From NCBI GenBank assembly GCA_024277405.1, contig JAJRVI010000045.1:1-8976 (forward strand): a stretch of 8,976 bases of DNA, read 5' to 3'. Positions 5,989 through 8,976 of the stretch are shown here, piece after piece (the stretch's first letter is position 1; each line of letters begins with the position of its first letter). This DNA is from Fidelibacterota bacterium (GTDB lineage: Bacteria; Bipolaricaulota; Bipolaricaulia; Bipolaricaulales; Bipolaricaulaceae). Both the position numbers and the translations under genes were made by a program. The notes below the pieces were generated by a model that searched no databases, was not told where the DNA came from, and saw only the letters and a list, made by a program, of their open reading frames with translations.

Positions 5989-6843
5989 ATGCGCGTGATC
6001 CTCGGCGGTGCGTTGTTGCTTCTCCTTCCTTTTTGGGGCTCCGGGTCCATCTCGGGGAACCTCGGGTTCCGCGCCGGTTGGCAAGGGGGCACCGATGTGG
6101 CCTTCACCGGCCTCCTCAACCTGAGCTGGTCCTGGGACGTTCTCTCCTTGGGGGCGAGCTTCTCCCTGCCGTTCCCGGAACTCACATGGGGACTCACCCT
6201 GAGGGGGTCCCTCGACCTCGAGCCGCTACGCCTATCCGTCCAGGGGGGCTTTACCCCTTCCGGGCTCTCCCACCTCCGGAAGACGGTCGCCTTTTCCTCC
6301 GACGCCTGGGAGTTTCCCTGGGGAGCGATCGCGATCGGTGCCCGGTTCGGCCTCGACATACGGGATCCCCTGGGCACCCCCTCCCTCACCGCCACGGGCG
6401 AGGGTTCGGCGGGCCTCTCCTGGGAGGACATCCGCATCGAAGCCGGCCTGTCCCTGGACCTATATCCCCCTCCCCTCTCCCTGAGGGGGGTGGTACTCTC
6501 CCTGGGCTACAGCCCTTATCCCTTCTGGATCACCGTGGCGAACCGCTTCCGCGAGGGGTGGGAGTACTCCACCGCCGAGGTGGGGTACCAGGAAAGCCCG
6601 TTGAGGGTCAGCGTCCAGACCACGTTCGGTCCCGAAGGGTTCCGGCGGGCGAGCCTCTTTTTCTCCCTTAGCCCCGACCCACTGAGATTCAGCTTGGGCG
6701 CCGGGGTGACGCCACAGGGACTTTCCCCTGTGTCCCTTTCGCTGGGCTTCGTGGGGGAGTGGGTGGAACTTTACCTGCGGGCGGACGTGGCGTTCCCCCT
6801 CGAACTTCGCACCCTGAGCCTCGAGGTCCGGATCCCGTTTTAA
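5989..6843 (+). CDS. Putative outer-membrane beta-barrel protein
   Basis: The 284-residue protein has a signal peptide (MRVILGGALLLLLPFWGSGS, cleaved near residue 20). It is followed by amphipathic strands of alternating polar and apolar residues separated by short turns, for example LLNLSWSWDVLSLGASFSLP, GLTLRGSLDLEPLRLSVQGG, VVLSLGYSP, RVSVQTTFGPEG and VSLSLGFVGEWVELYLRAD. It ends LSLEVRIPF, and a terminal Phe is the usual recognition signal for barrel assembly by the BAM machinery. I do not recognise a specific family, so pore, adhesin or structural roles are all open. There is no Shine-Dalgarno sequence, and the start is supported by the signal peptide and the adjacent -10. It diverges from the DUF47 gene, and its stop overlaps the end of the converging uracil-DNA glycosylase gene (shared bases 6840-6843). 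Confidence 0.8.
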   Translation: MRVILGGALLLLLPFWGSGSISGNLGFRAGWQGGTDVAFTGLLNLSWSWDVLSLGASFSLPFPELTWGLTLRGSLDLEPLRLSVQGGFTPSGLSHLRKTVAFSSDAWEFPWGAIAIGARFGLDIRDPLGTPSLTATGEGSAGLSWEDIRIEAGLSLDLYPPPLSLRGVVLSLGYSPYPFWITVANRFREGWEYSTAEVGYQESPLRVSVQTTFGPEGFRRASLFFSLSPDPLRFSLGAGVTPQGLSPVSLSLGFVGEWVELYLRADVAFPLELRTLSLEVRIPF

Positions 6844-7547
6844 AGTCCGGCCAGGCCCTTGGCCGCCTCCACGGCTTCGAGGAAGGCATCCTCGCTCAGC
6901 CGCCCGGTCTGGGTGTTCTGGCGGGAGGGGTGGTACGAGGCCACAAGCCAATAGGGGCCCACCTTGTAGGTGGCACCGTGGGCGAAGGCGGGCCGCGGCC
7001 GCGGCATCGTCAGGCCACGGGATTCCAGGGCCCGTAGACAGCCGGCGAACGCCACCCTCCCCAGGGACAGGATGGCCCGCACCGAACGCAGGAGCGCGAG
7101 CTCCCGGACGAGGAAGGGGAGGCAGTTGTGGATCTCCGTTCCGGTGGGGCGGTTCCCCGGCGGGGCACAGCGTACCACCGCGGTGAGGAAGGTCCCGCGG
7201 AGGACGAGGCCGTCGTCGCGGGAGCGGGAGTAGGGGATGTTGGCCAGGCCCAGATGATGGAGGGCCCGCATCAGGGTATCGCCGGCCCCGGCCGGGCCGT
7301 CGCCGGTGAACATGCGCCCGGTGCGGTTCGCTCCGTGGGCCGCGGGGGCGAGCCCCACGATGAGGAGCCGCGCCCCCGGGTCCCCGTACCCCGGCACGGG
7401 CTTACCCCAGTACTCCTCGGAGCGGAACGCCCGGCGTTTCCTCCTCGCCACTTCCTCCCGGAATCGGACGAGCCGGGAACATCTCCGGCAGGAGACGATC
7501 TCCGCCGCGAGCTCCTCAAGGGAGTTTCCAGATCCTGACCGTGCCAT
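6840..7547 (-). CDS. Uracil-DNA glycosylase, family 5 (UDGb type)
   Basis: This DNA-repair enzyme removes uracil, and in this family often other deaminated bases, from DNA as the first step of base excision repair in the cytoplasm. The 235 residues carry the diagnostic family 5 motif GLAPAAHGANRTGRMFTGD (65-83). Unlike family 1 or 4 enzymes, motif 1 lacks the catalytic Asp or Glu. The second motif is ASYHPSRQNTQTGRL (203-217) with the conserved His206. Four Cys (20, 23, 127, 142) are spaced as the 4Fe-4S ligands of family 4/5 enzymes. The ATG at 7547 lies inside the end of the WD40 gene (32-bp overlap), with only a minimal AAGG directly before it. No other start exists before the first Cys pair, so translation is probably coupled to the WD40 gene. 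Family 5 enzymes are known mainly from thermophiles, archaea, actinobacteria and relatives. Confidence 0.95.
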   Translation of the reverse strand: MARSGSGNSLEELAAEIVSCRRCSRLVRFREEVARRKRRAFRSEEYWGKPVPGYGDPGARLLIVGLAPAAHGANRTGRMFTGDGPAGAGDTLMRALHHLGLANIPYSRSRDDGLVLRGTFLTAVVRCAPPGNRPTGTEIHNCLPFLVRELALLRSVRAILSLGRVAFAGCLRALESRGLTMPRPRPAFAHGATYKVGPYWLVASYHPSRQNTQTGRLSEDAFLEAVEAAKGLAGL

Positions 7548-8457
7548 CCTTGGACGCGGAGGCCAGGTACTTCCCGTCCGGGGAGAAGGCGAGCCCCCAG
7601 ATGTGGGAGGTGTGGCCGGAGAACTCCGCCACCGGCCGCCCCGTGCTCAGCTCCCAGACCCGTACCACTTTGTCGAACCCCGCCGAGGCCAGGTACATCC
7701 CGTCCGGGGAGATGGCGAGGCCGTAGATGGGCTTCTTCGGGTTGGAGATGACCCGGACCTCCTCCAGGGTCTCGGCATCGTAGAACTTGATGTCTCCTTC
7801 GTAGTTTCCCCAGATGAGAAGGGACCCATCGGGGGAGAAGCGCACGTTGTAGATCCCATCGATCCCCGCCTTGATGGTGGCGAGCAGGCCGCCGCGCGCC
7901 ACGTCCCAGAGCCTCACGGTGCCGTCACAGGAGCTGGAGACGAGGCGCGACCCGTCGGGGGAGAAGTCGACACAGCGTATCCAGCTCTTGTGGCCCTGGA
8001 GGAGCAACACCTCCATTCCCAGGGAGAGGTCCCAAACCCGGATGGTGGTGTCGAAGGCCCCGGAGGCCAGCAACGTCCCGTCGGGCGAGAAGTCCAGGGC
8101 CCACACCGTGAAGGAATGGGCGCCGAAGCGGTGAAGTTCCCGCCAGGTCGCGGTATCCCAGACGATGATCTCCGAATCCGAATCGGAAGTGGCGATGTAC
8201 TTCCCGTCCGGCGAGACGGCGACCGCGGACACCGTGCCCCCATGGCCCTGCAGGGTCCGCCGTGGACCGGTCCAAGGCGGGGGCCAGAGCTCCACCGAGC
8301 GCCCACGGGCGACGATGAGGGTCCCATCGGGCAGGAAGGCAACGACGTGATAGTGATATGCGGTTCCCCCCGGAGCAGAGATGAGGCGGAATTCCTCGGC
8401 GGTCATCGCGAACCCGGGCCAGAGTACCAATAGAGCCAGTATGAAGGCCTTTTTCAT
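7516..8457 (-). CDS. Secreted seven-bladed WD40 beta-propeller protein
   Basis: The 313-residue protein starts at the ATG at 8457, where GGGAGGAG lies upstream and a signal peptide follows (MKKAFILALLVLWPGFAMTA, cleaved before EE). An in-frame ATG at 8511 would add 18 residues and spoil the signal. The mature part is a single WD40 propeller: blade 1 is degenerate (FLPDGTLIVARGRSVELW), then six regular blades carry SPDG, with most ending in WD or WE (FYD in one). SPDG recurs at residues 82, 124, 166, 208, 250 and 292. Such propellers are protein-interaction platforms; no enzymatic domain is attached, and the partner is unknown. A location in the periplasm or outside the cell is inferred from the signal. 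The last 32 bp overlap the uracil-DNA glycosylase start, so the two genes form an operon despite working in different compartments. Confidence 0.9.
   Translation of the reverse strand: MKKAFILALLVLWPGFAMTAEEFRLISAPGGTAYHYHVVAFLPDGTLIVARGRSVELWPPPWTGPRRTLQGHGGTVSAVAVSPDGKYIATSDSDSEIIVWDTATWRELHRFGAHSFTVWALDFSPDGTLLASGAFDTTIRVWDLSLGMEVLLLQGHKSWIRCVDFSPDGSRLVSSSCDGTVRLWDVARGGLLATIKAGIDGIYNVRFSPDGSLLIWGNYEGDIKFYDAETLEEVRVISNPKKPIYGLAISPDGMYLASAGFDKVVRVWELSTGRPVAEFSGHTSHIWGLAFSPDGKYLASASKDGTVRIWKLP
7519..8217 (-). repeat. 126-bp period tandem repeat encoding WD40 blades
   Basis: Six consecutive coding units of exactly 42 codons, the last truncated by the end of the gene, begin with xSPDG and contain a VWD-like strand end. 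No insertion or deletion separates the units across five intervals. At DNA level, recurring words such as the complement of CCCGTCCGGGGAGAAGGCGA are visible at each unit start. Confidence 0.85.
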
Positions 8458-8482
8458 CTTCTCCTCCCGAAAAATTTTTACC

Positions 8483-8511
8483 ATCATAGCCCAGAGGCTT
8501 TTGGGGACCAA
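8483..8511 (-). promoter_or_regulatory. Candidate promoter of the WD40-udg operon
   Basis: On the minus strand TTGGTC (8511-8506, 3 of 6) and TATGAT (8488-8483, 5 of 6) are separated by 17 bp. The expected leader is about 20 nt and contains an AAAAATTTTT palindrome (8470-8479) and then the GGGAGGAG ribosome site. It overlaps the divergent dprA promoter region. Confidence 0.5.
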
Positions 8512-8530
8512 GCGAGAAAGGATTTAGAAT
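8501..8530 (+). promoter_or_regulatory. Candidate promoter of dprA (leaderless)
   Basis: TTGGGG (8501-8506, 3 of 6) and TAGAAT (8525-8530, 5 of 6) are separated by 18 bp. TAGAAT ends 6 nt before the GTG start at 8537, so transcription would begin at or next to the start codon. A possible AAAGGA ribosome site at 8517-8522 is 14 nt away, which is too far to be typical. Confidence 0.45.
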
Positions 8531-8536
8531 CCCGCC

Positions 8537-8976
8537 GTGGAGAGGAAGCTCGCCTGGATCGCCCTGAACGCGCTCCCCTCCCTAACCCCGAGGAGGTTGA
8601 ACCTCCTGTTGCGTGCCTTCGGGGATCCGAGGGAAATCCTGGCCGTGGGGGTCGGGGAGCTCGCGGGCGTGATCGGCTCGGACGCGGCGGAGCGGCTCGC
8701 CGCCGAGCGGGCGCGGTTCGATCCCGAGCGCGAGCTCATCCGTGCCGAGAAGGCCGGCGCACGGGTGGTCACGTTCGAGGACGCGGCCTATCCCGAACCC
8801 CTGCGGCGGCTATCCGATCGCCCTCTTGTGCTGTACATCCTGGGGGAACTCACGGCGGAGGAGGGGAAGGCGCTGGCCATCGTGGGGACACGCCGGGCCA
8901 CGAGCTACGGCCGGCTCGTGGCCCGGGGGCTCGCCGAGGAGCTGGCGGCGCGGGGTATCACGGTGGTATCGGGGAT
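8537..8976 (+). CDS. dprA: DNA-processing protein DprA/Smf (3' end outside window)
   Basis: DprA binds incoming single-stranded DNA during natural transformation, protects it and loads RecA. The 146 visible residues show the family's N-terminal helical (SAM/HhH-like) region (WIALNALPSLTPRRLNLLLR, about 7-55), then AYPEPLRRLSDRPLVLYILG (84-103). After that comes the opening of the Rossmann-like fold, ALAIVGTRRATSYGRLVARG (112-131), with the signature G-T-R-R, S-x-Y-G, and ITVVSG at the window edge. The GTG at 8537 is the first start after an in-frame TAG at 8525, which itself lies in the -10 hexamer. Family members are usually 280-400 residues, so more than half may lie outside. It diverges from the WD40 gene. 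Its presence is compatible with natural competence but does not prove it, because many non-competent bacteria keep dprA. Confidence 0.95.
   Translation, partial: MERKLAWIALNALPSLTPRRLNLLLRAFGDPREILAVGVGELAGVIGSDAAERLAAERARFDPERELIRAEKAGARVVTFEDAAYPEPLRRLSDRPLVLYILGELTAEEGKALAIVGTRRATSYGRLVARGLAEELAARGITVVSG

Noticed and set aside
1..8976. A defence island or other single multi-gene system across the window.
   Set aside because: PLD, DprA-like and WD40 proteins can occur in defence loci. Here dprA looks like the standard housekeeping form, the WD40 protein is exported, and the genes lie in at least five separate transcription units. I see no evidence of one joint system.
1..8976. tRNA, rRNA, CRISPR arrays, insertion sequences and attachment sites.
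   Set aside because: I searched for these by eye and found none. The gaps between genes are all under 150 bp and are described above.

Overview
The window is about 9 kb of gene-dense, GC-rich bacterial DNA. It holds nine protein genes, two of them cut by the window edges, and no RNA gene, insertion sequence or CRISPR array that I can see. The host is probably a diderm bacterium: one protein looks like an outer-membrane beta-barrel ending in Phe, and five products carry Sec-type signal peptides. A family 5 (UDGb-type) uracil-DNA glycosylase, the GC content and the PKD-rich secreted proteins would suit a thermophilic, deep-branching lineage such as Bipolaricaulota/Acetothermia. That placement is a guess from gene content, not a measured assignment.

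Layout, left to right. A double-HKD phospholipase D-family protein (+, 5' end cut off) converges on a block of minus-strand genes. Read in their own direction, these are a DUF47/PhoU-like protein, ribosomal protein L13 with its own strong promoter, a small secreted protein of possible TolB-N/CsgG-like fold, a 725-residue secreted PKD protein, and a 215-residue secreted PKD protein. A strong hairpin terminator separates the last two. To the right, an outer-membrane barrel gene (+) diverges from the DUF47 gene. It converges, with a 4-bp overlap, on a minus-strand pair: a secreted seven-bladed WD40 propeller whose end overlaps the uracil-DNA glycosylase start by 32 bp. Last, dprA (+) diverges from the WD40 gene and runs off the window.

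Housekeeping and DNA-handling genes (L13, UDGb, DprA, possibly the PLD protein) are interspersed with envelope or secreted proteins. The most distinctive content is the PKD pair. The large protein carries a tandem duplication of a beta-domain plus a Cys-containing helical domain, and the small protein carries a third, diverged copy of the beta-domain behind its own PKD-like domain. I do not recognise these modules. They look like a lineage-specific surface or extracellular protein family.

Most minus-strand genes have a strong AGGAGG-type ribosome site 3 to 8 nt before the start. The two plus-strand genes whose starts are visible (the barrel gene and dprA) have none. Instead each has a -10-like hexamer 6 to 9 nt before the start codon, which suggests leaderless transcripts.
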